Part shown: one piece after another, positions 9,276 to 18,993 of the stretch | Position numbering within the stretch: position 1 is the stretch's first letter | Layout of the letters: each line of letters starts with the position of its first letter | From: Corallococcus sp. AS-1-6 | GTDB lineage: Bacteria; Myxococcota; Myxococcia; Myxococcales; Myxococcaceae | DNA: 64,000 bases | Direction: 5' to 3' | Assembly: GCF_020037015.1 (NCBI RefSeq) | Contig: NZ_JAIQDE010000011.1 | Location: 1 to 64,000, forward strand | Notes under the pieces: generated by a model | Databases searched by the model: none | What the model was told of the DNA's origin: nothing | What the model saw: the letters and a program-made list of their open reading frames with translations, nothing else | Made by a program: the position numbers and the translations under genes

Positions 9276-10952
9276 ATGTCTACCCATGGCGCGCCCCTCC
9301 GGCTCGTGAGCGCTTTGCTCCTGTCTGTGTCGCTCGTGTTGTCTGCCTGTGGCAAGGATGACTCGTCCGGCCCGGACGGTGGCCCGTCGACGGGCCAGCA
9401 GGATGCCTCCACCGCGGACAGCGGCATGGATTCGGGGACCGACCCTGTCGCTGACTCCGGGACGGATGCGGGGACGGACGCCGACGCGGGAGTGGAGGCG
9501 GGGACGGAGGCCGACGCGGGGACGGAGGCCGACGCGGGGACGGAGGCCGACGCGGGGACGGAGGCCGACGCGGGAGTGGATGCGGGGACGGAGGCTGACG
9601 CCGGAACCGGGGTTTGTGGCGATGGCCGGGTGGACGGCACCGAGTCCTGCGATGACAGCAACACGGCGAGCGGCGACGGGTGCTCCGCCAGTTGCGCCGT
9701 GGAGCCCGGGTGGCAGTGCCCGGCATCCGGCGGCGCTTGCGGCACGGTGTGCGGTGACGCCATCCTCGCCGGTGACGAGCAGTGCGACGACGGCAACAGC
9801 GTCGGCAACGATGGCTGCGGCGCCTCGTGCCACCTGGAGCCGGGCTACAAGTGCCCCGTCGCCGGCCAGCGCTGTGTCACGACCACCTGTGGCGACGGTG
9901 CGGCCGAGGGCACCGAGCAATGCGACGACGGCAACAACGACCTGGGCGATGGCTGCACGCCGCTGTGCACGCTCGAGCCTCGCTGCTCCAACGGAGTCTG
10001 TCAGGGCATCTGTGGCGACGGCGAACTGCTGGCGAACAGCACGACCGAGCAGTGCGACGACGGCAACACGCGAGCGAACGACGGCTGCTCTCCGACCTGC
10101 CAGCTCGAGCCGGGGTTCGCCTGCACCGTGGTCGTGTCGCCCCGTCCGGAGCTGCTGACCCTGCCCATCGTCTACCGCGACTTTCGCGGGTACGACGTGC
10201 CGGCCTCCGGGGGCCTGCCGCGCGGGCACATCGACTTCGAGAACGCATCCGGCTCGGAGACGGGCATCGTGGCCGACACGCTGGATGCTCGGGGCAAGCC
10301 TGTCTATGCGAAGGAAGGCATGAACTCCGCCACCACCCATGGCCGGACGGCGTTTGATCAATGGTTCCGGGACGCGCCGGGCGTGAACAAGACCGTCGTC
10401 AAGCGCCTGGACCTCCCCCGTGGGTCGGGCAACTCGTACCGGTTCAGCTCCCAGGCCTTCTTCCCGCTGGATGACGCGGGCTGGGTGGCCTCCGGTCAGG
10501 AACCCCTCCGTGCGGATGCCAGCAGCCCCAGCGTGCTTCGCAACTTCAGCTTCACCAGCGAGACGCGCTACTGGTTCGAATACCGTGGCACCGAGGTGCT
10601 CTCCTTCACCGGAGATGACGATGTCTGGGTATTCATCAACCGCCGCCTCGTGCTTGACCTGGGCGGGGTCCATGGCCCTGCCACTGGCAGCGTCACCCTG
10701 TCGCAGCGGGCCAGCGCGCTGGGCCTCACGCTGGGGGGCATCTACGAACTCGTGGTGTTCCAGGCCGAGCGCCACACGACCGGTTCCTCCTACCAGCTCA
10801 CGCTCGACAGTTTCATCTATCCCCACAGCCACACCCAATGCGCACGCCTCTGCGGCAATCACGTCGTGGACGTGGGCGAGGAGTGCGACGACGGCAACAC
10901 CCAGAACGGAGATGGGTGCAGCGCCACCTGTAAGCTCGAGCTGGGGAGTTGA
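9276..10952 (+). CDS. Lipoprotein with Asp/Ala/Gly/Thr tandem repeats, Cys-rich DUF4215-type repeats and a fibro-slime domain
   Basis: A 558-residue predicted lipoprotein; the signal peptide ends in LVLSAC, the lipobox Cys. Residues about 55-110 are a low-complexity linker built from AGTEAD repeats. Four Cys-rich repeats follow, each with a CGDG...G.E.CDDGN...GDGC...C pattern, as in the myxobacterial DUF4215 family. A fibro-slime domain (about 290-510) contains YRDF, SFTGDDDVWVFINRRLVLDLGG and a fifth Cys-rich repeat ends the protein. The fibro-slime domain is known from Dictyostelium prespore and bacterial surface proteins. A surface or matrix adhesion role is likely but inferred. ATG at 9276 gives the complete signal peptide. 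Confidence 0.85.
   Translation: MSTHGAPLRLVSALLLSVSLVLSACGKDDSSGPDGGPSTGQQDASTADSGMDSGTDPVADSGTDAGTDADAGVEAGTEADAGTEADAGTEADAGTEADAGVDAGTEADAGTGVCGDGRVDGTESCDDSNTASGDGCSASCAVEPGWQCPASGGACGTVCGDAILAGDEQCDDGNSVGNDGCGASCHLEPGYKCPVAGQRCVTTTCGDGAAEGTEQCDDGNNDLGDGCTPLCTLEPRCSNGVCQGICGDGELLANSTTEQCDDGNTRANDGCSPTCQLEPGFACTVVVSPRPELLTLPIVYRDFRGYDVPASGGLPRGHIDFENASGSETGIVADTLDARGKPVYAKEGMNSATTHGRTAFDQWFRDAPGVNKTVVKRLDLPRGSGNSYRFSSQAFFPLDDAGWVASGQEPLRADASSPSVLRNFSFTSETRYWFEYRGTEVLSFTGDDDVWVFINRRLVLDLGGVHGPATGSVTLSQRASALGLTLGGIYELVVFQAERHTTGSSYQLTLDSFIYPHSHTQCARLCGNHVVDVGEECDDGNTQNGDGCSATCKLELGS
9498..9569 (+). repeat. Four perfect tandem copies of an 18-bp unit, in frame
   Basis: GCGGGGACGGAGGCCGAC is repeated four times without a mismatch, followed by a degenerate copy at 9582-9599. 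The unit is a multiple of three and encodes AGTEAD, so copy-number change would alter only linker length. Identity at third codon positions suggests recent expansion. Confidence 0.95.
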
Positions 10953-11034
10953 CTCCCGGTGGGCCCCCGGGATTTGAATGCGGCACGTGAGGGACGGTCG
11001 GGCCGGCCGTGTCTCACCGAGGGGGCTTCACCCC

Positions 11035-11937
11035 ATGTCGTTACCCAAGGTCGTGCTGGGCGGAGGGCTCCTCGCGAGCCTTCTCGCCGCGCCTCAAGCC
11101 GAGGCGCGCTTCGGCAAGCGCTCGGACTCCCACGAAACGTCGAAGCCCGTCCACGAGGCGACCGCCATCGGCTCGGACAGGGACGGCGATCCGAAGAAGG
11201 ACGACGAGAACAAGAACCGCTCGTCCAAGACGACGACCGTGTCCTCCACGGATGACCGCTTCGAGTTCAACTCGAGCGCGTCCAGCGACGTGGGCGCCGC
11301 GCTCGTGGGCGCCCTCATCGAGCTGATGTTCCGCGGAATGGGGGAGGCCATCGGCAGCCTGGGCACCCACCACGGCCAGGACATCAACAATCCGGATGCG
11401 CCTCCCGAGCGCAACTCGCTGCGGCACGCCGTCCCGTTCTCCTTTCGCGCGGGGCTGCTGGTGTCACCCCTCCGGGGCGGCACGGGCCTGGATTTCGACG
11501 CCGGCTGGGACGCCCGCCAATTCGGCGTGGACCTGCGCGTCTCCCGGTTGGTGGGCACCTGGGAAGGCGCGACCTCCCGCGACGCGCGCACCCTGGGGCA
11601 GATGCACGTGACCTACTCCCCGCTCGTCCGGGAGGAGCTCCGCCTGCGCGTGGAGGCCGGCGTCGCCACCCTGGATGCACCCGGGGCCCTCTACGTGGCC
11701 CCCAGCCTGGGCGCGTCCGTGGACGCGTGCCTCCTGGGCCCCCTGGACGTGGAGGGGCGCCTGCAGATGACGCCCGGTCCCTACCAGCAGTTGGACGCGC
11801 GCGCGGGGCTGGCGCTGCACCTGGGCGGCTTCATGCTGCGCGGCGGGGTGCGCTACCTCCTCCTGGACTCCGAGGTGACCCCGCTGGGGCTGGCCCTCGG
11901 CTTCACCCCTGAGTTCGGCCTAGGCTTCGTGTTCTGA
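11035..11937 (+). CDS. Secreted protein, probable outer-membrane beta-barrel
   Basis: A 300-residue protein that I do not recognise. It starts with a signal peptide (hydrophobic VVLGGGLLASLLAAPQAEA). Residues 20-80 are charged and low in complexity. The C-terminal 160 residues alternate polar and hydrophobic positions and contain repeated strands such as GVDLRVSRLVG, LRLRVEAGVATL and FMLRGGVRYLLL. It ends in GLGFVF, and a C-terminal aromatic is usual in outer-membrane barrels. It lies 80 bases after the fibro-slime lipoprotein on the same strand, so the two may be co-transcribed. Confidence 0.65.
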   Translation: MSLPKVVLGGGLLASLLAAPQAEARFGKRSDSHETSKPVHEATAIGSDRDGDPKKDDENKNRSSKTTTVSSTDDRFEFNSSASSDVGAALVGALIELMFRGMGEAIGSLGTHHGQDINNPDAPPERNSLRHAVPFSFRAGLLVSPLRGGTGLDFDAGWDARQFGVDLRVSRLVGTWEGATSRDARTLGQMHVTYSPLVREELRLRVEAGVATLDAPGALYVAPSLGASVDACLLGPLDVEGRLQMTPGPYQQLDARAGLALHLGGFMLRGGVRYLLLDSEVTPLGLALGFTPEFGLGFVF

Positions 11938-11950
11938 CGCTGGAAACACC

Positions 11951-11991
11951 ACGGGCCCGGCCGCGGAGTGCTCTTCCGCGGACAGGCCCGT
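11951..11991. terminator. Bidirectional hairpin between the outer-membrane protein gene and mrpC
   Basis: ACGGGCC and GGCCCGT form an outer stem, and CCGCGGA with TCCGCGG an inner stem, between two convergent genes. On the minus strand it lies just beyond the mrpC stop codon. Confidence 0.6.
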
Positions 11992-12017
11992 TGGACGTCC
12001 CGAAGGGACGGTGGGGA

Positions 12018-12764
12018 TTACTTCTCCTTGGAGGCCAGCTTGCGCAGGGCCTTCTGGTCACGCACGCAGAGGATGCGGCCGACGTTGCCGAGCACGCCCT
12101 CGCGCTTCATCTCGTTGATGAGCGTGGACACGAAGGAGCGCGAGGCGCCCACCAGGTCCGCCAGGTCCTGCTGGGTGATGCCGCGCAGGTCCGTCTCACC
12201 GCCGTGCGGGCAGCGCTCGCCGTGCGCCTCCACCAGCGTGAGCAGGGTGTCCGCCAGCCGGGCCGGGACCTCCTTGAAGGTCAGGCCCAGCACGCGCTTG
12301 CGCAGCGAGCGCACGCGGTCCGCGTAGGCGCGCACCACGTCCACCGCCAGGGCCGGACGGGCCTCCAACTGGGCGCGGAAGTCACGGCCCTCGATGCTCC
12401 ACACCTCGGCCTCGCCCGCCGCCACGGCCATCTCCTCGATGGGCGTGCCTTCCGGGCGGAACAGCTCGCCGAACAGGTCGCCCGGGCGCAGGATGGACAC
12501 CACCGAGCGGGTGCTGTTCTTCCCAATGCGCATCAGGCGCACGCGGCCGGACTTCAGCAGGTACACGCGGTCCGACGTGTCGCCGGGGCGGTAGATGGTC
12601 GAGTTGTGCGGGAAGGACTCGACCTTGAAGTACCCCTTGAAGTCGATGGCCTCCTGGCCGGGGACCAGCTTGTTCGCGGTCACCATCATGCCGGAGGACG
12701 TCGCCTGCAGCGGCGCCACGACGTTGGAACCGATGGGGCCGAGGGGGCGATTGAAGCCGTGCAT
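12018..12764 (-). CDS. mrpC: MrpC, CRP/FNR-family developmental transcription regulator
   Basis: A 248-residue regulator, the same length as M. xanthus MrpC, which it appears to match almost throughout from memory. It has an N-terminal cyclic-nucleotide-binding fold (about 30-150, with FPHNSTIYRPGD and SILRPGDLFGELF) and a C-terminal winged helix with ITQQDLADLVGASRSFVSTLINEMKREG. In M. xanthus MrpC controls the switch to fruiting-body development, activates fruA and many other genes, and represses its own promoter. The cNMP-pocket Arg-Ser pair of CRP is not evident, which fits ligand-independent activity. It is transcribed separately from mrpAB, with a 265-base upstream region holding several regulatory signals. 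Confidence 0.94.
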   Translation of the reverse strand: MHGFNRPLGPIGSNVVAPLQATSSGMMVTANKLVPGQEAIDFKGYFKVESFPHNSTIYRPGDTSDRVYLLKSGRVRLMRIGKNSTRSVVSILRPGDLFGELFRPEGTPIEEMAVAAGEAEVWSIEGRDFRAQLEARPALAVDVVRAYADRVRSLRKRVLGLTFKEVPARLADTLLTLVEAHGERCPHGGETDLRGITQQDLADLVGASRSFVSTLINEMKREGVLGNVGRILCVRDQKALRKLASKEK

Positions 12765-12838
12765 GGGAGTCTCCTGGAAAGACGGAAAGGGATGGGGAAG
12801 GTTGGTCGCTGCTGCTGCTGCGGACGGACCTTGCCCTT

Positions 12839-12854
12839 TCCAAGAGGCGTGCCA
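12839..12854 (-). promoter_or_regulatory. Candidate sigma-54 promoter of mrpC
   Basis: The minus strand reads TGGCACGCCTCTTGGA, matching the sigma-54 consensus TGGCAC-N5-TTGCW except for G instead of C in the -12 element. Transcription would start near 12828, giving an mrpC leader of about 64 bases. This fits the known model in which MrpB, an NtrC-type activator with a GAFTGA loop encoded just upstream, drives mrpC. Confidence 0.6.
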
Positions 12855-12955
12855 TGAGCACTTGAACTATTCCCAGGGGAACAGTTCGAGGAATGCCGGG
12901 TACTTAGCGCTACACCCCGGTGCGGCCCCCCCCACTGTGTCCAAAACCTGAAACA

Positions 12956-12998
12956 GAACGTTCAAACAGTCTGATCAGTTTGAACGAAACGTTCAAGC
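12956..12998. promoter_or_regulatory. Cluster of GAAC/GTTC inverted repeats upstream of mrpC
   Basis: GAACGTTC (12956-12963) is a perfect palindrome. GTTCAAAC (12960-12967) and GTTTGAAC (12978-12985) form an 8-base inverted repeat with a 10-base spacer. GTTCAAGC (12991-12998) adds a further half-site, so TGAAC-N5-GTTCA is also an inverted repeat. The cluster lies about 105-145 bases upstream of the candidate sigma-54 promoter, a usual place for NtrC-type enhancers; MrpB is the obvious candidate to bind. A GAAC-A-GTTC element also occurs at 12879-12887. Confidence 0.6.
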
Positions 12999-13010
12999 GC
13001 CACACCGGTT

Positions 13011-13026
13011 TGTCCGGGCTGGGACA
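13011..13026. promoter_or_regulatory. Candidate MrpC-binding site
   Basis: TGTC-CGGGCTGG-GACA matches the TGTY-N8-RACA pattern that I recall for MrpC binding. It sits at the very end of mrpB and about 13 bases upstream of the GAAC/GTTC cluster, consistent with MrpC competing with MrpB at the mrpC promoter. Confidence 0.55.
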
Positions 13027-13029
13027 GTG

Positions 13030-14499
<1,470 letters not shown>

Positions 14500-14506
14500 G
14501 GGGGCC

Positions 14507-15493
14507 TCAGGCGGCGAACGTCAGCGTGAACACCATCCCCGGTTCCGAGCTCCCCTGGGCCGCCACGTCGCCCCCCACGCCCGTCATCACCCGCCGCAAG
14601 GCAGCCAGGGACAGCCCCGCGCCCCGCGCCAGCCGCGAGCCGAAGGGGTCGAACAGCGTGCCCCGCTCTTCCGGAGGCAGGGCCGCGGCCGGATCATCCA
14701 GGATGAGGCTGACGTGGCTGGGGTCGTCCTTGCGCAGCGTCACCTGGACACGGCCTTCTTCCGGGAGGCCCATGGCCACGTTGAGCAGGACTTGAGCGAG
14801 CACGGGTCTCAGCCGGTTGGGATCCACCCGCACGCGGGGCAGGTCCGCCTCTTCCTTCACATCCACCTCGATGCGGCGCTCGGCCAGTTCCGGGGCCACC
14901 ATGGCGGTCGCCTCCTGGACGACCGACCGCAGGGCGTGGGCGTCCAGGTTCGCGGCGCTCTCGCGGCCGTACTCGGAGAGCAGCCAGAGCATGCGCTCCA
15001 TGGTCCGGATTTCGCGGTTGGCGATGGTGAGCCGCCGCTTGTCCCGGTCCGACAGGCCGGTGTTCCGGGCCAGCGTCTGCACCGCCATCTTCACGGAGGA
15101 GAGCGGGTTGCGGATCTCATGGCTGAGCGACGAGGACAGCTTGGAGATCTGCACCGGCGGGGCGCCCTCCAGCACGGCGCCCAGGTCGAGCACGCCCGCG
15201 GCGGCCTCGTCGCCGTCCATGCCCAGCACGAGCCGCAGGTGGGTGGGGGGCGGGGTGCCGCCGGGGCCTCCCGCGGAGACGGTGACGAACTCCACCGCGC
15301 GGCGGTCCTCGCGCGCGCGCGCATCCAGCTCGCGGGCGCGCTCCTGGGGAACGCCGAGCGCGGTGTGCAGGGGCATGCCCACGAGCGCCTTGGCGTCGCG
15401 GCGCAGCACCTGGGCGCAGTCACCGTCGGCGCGTGTCACCCGGAGGTGGGGGGACCAGGCGAGCTGCGCGGCTTGCAGGAGATGGGCGTTCAT
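14507..15493 (-). CDS. mrpA: MrpA, sensor histidine kinase
   Basis: A 328-residue soluble histidine kinase. Residues 1-110 resemble a PAS-type sensory domain. His125 in SSSLSHEIRNPLSSVKM is the phosphorylated residue. The ATPase part has a recognisable C-terminal G-box region (ARGAGLSLAALRRVMTGVGGDV), although the N-box is weak around VLLNVAMGL. No membrane segment is seen. In M. xanthus MrpA is reported to act on MrpB, probably as a phosphatase as well. It is the first gene of mrpAB and is divergent from the next gene, 44 bases away. Confidence 0.9.
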   Translation of the reverse strand: MNAHLLQAAQLAWSPHLRVTRADGDCAQVLRRDAKALVGMPLHTALGVPQERARELDARAREDRRAVEFVTVSAGGPGGTPPPTHLRLVLGMDGDEAAAGVLDLGAVLEGAPPVQISKLSSSLSHEIRNPLSSVKMAVQTLARNTGLSDRDKRRLTIANREIRTMERMLWLLSEYGRESAANLDAHALRSVVQEATAMVAPELAERRIEVDVKEEADLPRVRVDPNRLRPVLAQVLLNVAMGLPEEGRVQVTLRKDDPSHVSLILDDPAAALPPEERGTLFDPFGSRLARGAGLSLAALRRVMTGVGGDVAAQGSSEPGMVFTLTFAA

Positions 15494-15537
15494 TGGTGGA
15501 CCTGAAACATACCGGGTAACGTCGAGCGCTGTCCTTT

Positions 15538-18420
15538 ATGACCAGCACCGCCCGTCCTCCGAAGAACCTTGTGGCCGCCCTTCTGTTCCTGTCCGGGGCC
15601 ACGGCGCTCGTCTACGAGCTGGTCTGGTCCAAATACCTGGGGAACGTGCTGGGCAACAGCGGTCAGGCGCACGCCGTCGTGCTGGCCACGTTCATGGGGG
15701 GCCTGGCGCTGGGGGCGTTTGTCTTCGGGCGGACAGCGGACCGGGTGAAGAACCCCCTGGCGCTCTACGGCGTGCTGGAGCTGGGCGTGGGGCTGTACGC
15801 GCTGGCGTTCCCGTACGTCCTGGGTGCGCTGGAACACCTGTGGCTGTCACTGGCACCCCACGTGCCGGAGGGCCTGCGGGTGGCGCCGCGCCTGCTCGTG
15901 TCCTCGCTGTCCCTGGTGGTGCCCACGCTGCTGATGGGCGGCACGCTGCCGGCGTTGGTGCGCCACTTCGCGGCGAGCCTCGCCGGGGTGCGCAAGGAGC
16001 TGGCGCGGCTGTATGCCATCAACAGCCTGGGCGCGGCGGTGGGCGTCTACGTGGCGGGCACGCGGCTGGTGCCGCTGGTGGGCCTGTCCGCGTCCGCGAA
16101 GCTGGCCGCGGGCATCAACGTGCTGCTCGCGCTGGCGGCGCTGGCGCTGGCCCGGCGGCACCCTCCGGCGGTGTCGGTGGGGGCGGCGGCGGCCGCGGCG
16201 GACGTGGCCTATCCCCGGCGGGCGGTGCGGGCGGCGCTCGTGGGCGTGATGCTGTCGGGCTTCACGTCGATGCTGTACCAGGTGACGTGGATCCGCCTGC
16301 TGTCCATCGTGCTGGGGGCGTCCACGTATGCCTTCACGCTCATCCTGACGGCGTTCATCCTGGGCATCGGCCTGGGCAGCTTCTGGCTGATGACGCGCAA
16401 GGAGGGCGGGGACTCGCTGAAGCTGTATGGCTGGACGCAGGTGGGGCTGGTGTTGAGCCTCTGCGTGGCGCTGCCTTTGTACGTGCGGCTGCCGCACCTG
16501 TTCCGCTGGTCGGAGTGGATGCTCACGCGCGCGGTGGAGACGTGGCCCGTGTTCCAGGGCATCACCTTCGCGTTCTGCTGCGCGGTGCTGCTGGTGCCCA
16601 CGTTCATCATGGGCGTGGCGTTCCCGGCGGCGGCGCGCGTGGCCACGGCGAAGGTGTCCGAGGTGGGGCGCCAGTTGGGCGGCGTGTACCTGTGGAACAC
16701 GGCGGGCACGCTCTCCGGCTCCGTGCTGGGCGGGCTGGTGCTGATGCCCTTCTGGGGCATGCAGGGCAACTTCATCGCCGGGGCGGTGGCGAACCTCCTC
16801 TCCGCGGGGCTGGCGTTCCACGCGCTGTCCACGCCGGGGGAAGGGGAGGGCGCGAACGCGGCGCCCGCGTGGCGGAGGCTCTTGCCGGTGGGCGTGACGG
16901 CGGTGCTGGCGGTGGGGGTGCTGGGGAGCATGCACGGCTGGCCGCAGCGGCTGTCCAACATCGCGGCGATCCGCGCGCACCAGAAGCCGCCGGACAGCTA
17001 CGCGAAGCTGGTGGAGGGCACGGAGAAGGCCATCGTCCCGCGCTTCTACGCGGACGACACCTTCGCCACGGTGATGGTGGGGGACCTGCCCAGCGAGGAC
17101 CTCCGCTTCATGAAGATCAACGGGAAGACGGACGCGTCGAACGGCAGCGACATCGAGACGCAGGTGATGGCGGGTCACCTGGGCGTGCTGTTGCACCCGC
17201 GCGACCCGAAGAACGTGCTCGTCATCGGCTCGGGCGCGGCCATCACCACGGGCAGCGTGCTGGCGCACCCGGTGGAGCGCCTGGACATGGTGGAGATCTC
17301 CCCGGCGGTCATCGACGCGGCGCGCCTGTTCAAGGAGGACAACCGCAACGCGGTGGATGATCCGCGCACGCACGTGCACATCGACGACGCGAAGACGTTC
17401 ATGGCGCTGGCGCCCCTCCGGTATGATCTCATCGTCAGCGTGCCCTCCAACCCCTGGGTGTCCGGCGTGTCCGGCCTCTTCACGCGCGACTTCTTCCAAC
17501 TGGTGGACAAGCACCTGACGGACGACGGCGTGATGGTGCAGTGGATCCACACCTACGAGAGCAACCGCGAGCTGGTGCGGCTGGTGATCCGCACGCTGCA
17601 GGACACCTTCCCGCACGCCACGACGTGGCTGGGCCCGGAGGACCTGGTGATGGTGGCCAGCCGCAAGCCGCTGTCGTTCGACGCGGCGGCGGTGGCCGCG
17701 CGCATGGCCCGGCCGGACGTGAAGGCGGACCTGGCGCGGGTGGAGATCCACGACCTGTTCGGCCTGCTGTCCAAGCAGGTGCACACGGAGGCCGGGCAGA
17801 AGGCGTTCGCGGGCGAGGGGCCCATCAACACGGACGACCACAACCTCCTGGAGTACGCGTCGCCGGTGGCGTTCTTCCTGGCGGACCTGGACGTGCGCGT
17901 GAACGACGAGCGCCGGTCGCCGGAGATGGGGCCGGGGCTGCTGCTGCACCAGTACCTGCGCGAGCATCCGCCCACCGCCGAGCAGGCCGCAGGGCTGTAC
18001 CGCAACGTGCAGCGCTACCACGCGGACAAGGATCCGACGGTCCGGGGCGTGGCGGCGCTGTGGCGCTCGCTGGCGCCGGAGGATCCCGCGTCGGCGCTCG
18101 CGCTGGGCCGGGCGGTGCTGGCGCAGGGGGACCTGACCCTGGCGGCGTCGCTGTTGGAGCCGGAGGTGGAGCGGGGCGGCCGTTCCCCGGAGCTGGTGAC
18201 GGAGTACCTGAAGCTGGTGACGGCGCGGACCTGGGCGTCGCGCACGGTGTGGACGCCGGTGAACGCGGACGGGGCGCTGGCGGTGGGGCGGGAGGTGGCG
18301 GCGCGCTACCCCCAGGACGCGAGGCTGCAGAAGGCGTTCAAGGCCTACTGCGAGGCCCTGCCTCCGGACGCCTGCGGGAGGCCCGCGCGGATGCCCACGG
18401 CGGCGCCCGGTGAGCCCTGA
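15538..18420 (+). CDS. Fused polytopic membrane transporter-like / spermidine synthase-like protein
   Basis: A 960-residue fusion. The first 480 residues carry about 12 hydrophobic segments, beginning with LVAALLFLSGATALVYELVW, a start typical of fused MFS/spermidine synthase proteins. The next part (about 490-760) is a spermidine-synthase Rossmann fold: VLVIGSGAAITTGSVLAHPVERLDMVEISP binds the aminopropyl donor, and DLIVSVPSNPWVSGVSGLFTRDFF follows. The last 150 residues are helical and TPR-like. The family is common in myxobacteria; whether it makes polyamines or modifies another substrate is unknown. It is divergent from mrpA. The Shine-Dalgarno sequence is poor. Confidence 0.85.
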   Translation: MTSTARPPKNLVAALLFLSGATALVYELVWSKYLGNVLGNSGQAHAVVLATFMGGLALGAFVFGRTADRVKNPLALYGVLELGVGLYALAFPYVLGALEHLWLSLAPHVPEGLRVAPRLLVSSLSLVVPTLLMGGTLPALVRHFAASLAGVRKELARLYAINSLGAAVGVYVAGTRLVPLVGLSASAKLAAGINVLLALAALALARRHPPAVSVGAAAAAADVAYPRRAVRAALVGVMLSGFTSMLYQVTWIRLLSIVLGASTYAFTLILTAFILGIGLGSFWLMTRKEGGDSLKLYGWTQVGLVLSLCVALPLYVRLPHLFRWSEWMLTRAVETWPVFQGITFAFCCAVLLVPTFIMGVAFPAAARVATAKVSEVGRQLGGVYLWNTAGTLSGSVLGGLVLMPFWGMQGNFIAGAVANLLSAGLAFHALSTPGEGEGANAAPAWRRLLPVGVTAVLAVGVLGSMHGWPQRLSNIAAIRAHQKPPDSYAKLVEGTEKAIVPRFYADDTFATVMVGDLPSEDLRFMKINGKTDASNGSDIETQVMAGHLGVLLHPRDPKNVLVIGSGAAITTGSVLAHPVERLDMVEISPAVIDAARLFKEDNRNAVDDPRTHVHIDDAKTFMALAPLRYDLIVSVPSNPWVSGVSGLFTRDFFQLVDKHLTDDGVMVQWIHTYESNRELVRLVIRTLQDTFPHATTWLGPEDLVMVASRKPLSFDAAAVAARMARPDVKADLARVEIHDLFGLLSKQVHTEAGQKAFAGEGPINTDDHNLLEYASPVAFFLADLDVRVNDERRSPEMGPGLLLHQYLREHPPTAEQAAGLYRNVQRYHADKDPTVRGVAALWRSLAPEDPASALALGRAVLAQGDLTLAASLLEPEVERGGRSPELVTEYLKLVTARTWASRTVWTPVNADGALAVGREVAARYPQDARLQKAFKAYCEALPPDACGRPARMPTAAPGEP

Positions 18421-18593
18421 AACAGGGGGGATGAAACCTTGAGAGGGGCTAGACCCGCGATATTCCTTGATCCGGCCCCCCATCCTCCCGTTGACGGATG
18501 GAGGCGCTTGCCCGCCCGTTGTACTGTCTGTATCGACCCTGACTTCCCGCAGGGTGTGTCTCTCCACCGCTGCAACGACCCCCGGAGTTTCCC

Positions 18594-18857
18594 ATGAACG
18601 CGATCGCGAAGGCCCCGAAGAAGCAGTTCCGCAAGAACCGTGGTCAGGGCATGACCGAGTACATCATCATCGTTGCCCTCATCGCGATCGCCGCCATCGG
18701 CGTGATCACCCTGTTCGGTGACAACATCCGCAAGCTGTTCGGCGCCTCCGCGGCGGCCCTGGCCGGTGAGGACAACGTGGCCAACGACGGCCAGCTCTCC
18801 AACGACCAGCTCAACAAGAAGACCATGAAGTCCTTCGGCCAGAACAACACCTACTGA
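18594..18857 (+). CDS. Flp/Tad-type pilin-like small protein
   Basis: An 87-residue protein with a short basic leader (KKQFRKNRG) followed by QGMTEYIIIVALIAIAAIGVI. Cleavage after Gly would leave Glu at +5 and Tyr at +6, the signature of Flp pilins cut by a prepilin peptidase. The rest is a polar tail ending in FGQNNTY. No tad assembly genes are in the window, so it may be an orphan pilin served by machinery elsewhere. A possible promoter, TTGCCC with TATCGA 17 bases on, lies at about 18508-18536, and a hairpin follows the gene, suggesting a single-gene transcript. Confidence 0.8.
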   Translation: MNAIAKAPKKQFRKNRGQGMTEYIIIVALIAIAAIGVITLFGDNIRKLFGASAAALAGEDNVANDGQLSNDQLNKKTMKSFGQNNTY

Positions 18858-18920
18858 GCCGCTTCTCTGGCTTCGTCCGGGAGGTGCTGGCCCCGCGAGG
18901 GTGTCGGTGGTGTCCCGGTG

Positions 18921-18956
18921 AATGGCAGGTCCCTCCAACTGGAAGGGCCTGCCATT
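18921..18956 (+). terminator. Strong hairpin after the pilin gene
   Basis: AATGGCAGG...CCCT pairs with AGGGCCTGCCATT, a 13-base-pair stem with one bulged T. It lies 64 bases after the pilin stop codon and before the next start. Confidence 0.7.
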
Positions 18957-18993
18957 CGTGTTTCAGGAGGCTGAAGCTGGCATCGTGCGCGCC

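Noticed and set aside
9498-9599. Possible CRISPR-like or regulatory tandem repeat
   Set aside because: Repeats have no spacers, are a multiple of three and encode a protein linker.
9260-9808. Long minus-strand frame rich in Ala/Ser/Val/Pro repeats opposite the fibro-slime lipoprotein
   Set aside because: It is the complement of the tandem repeats in a real gene; no signal, domain or ribosome-binding site supports it.
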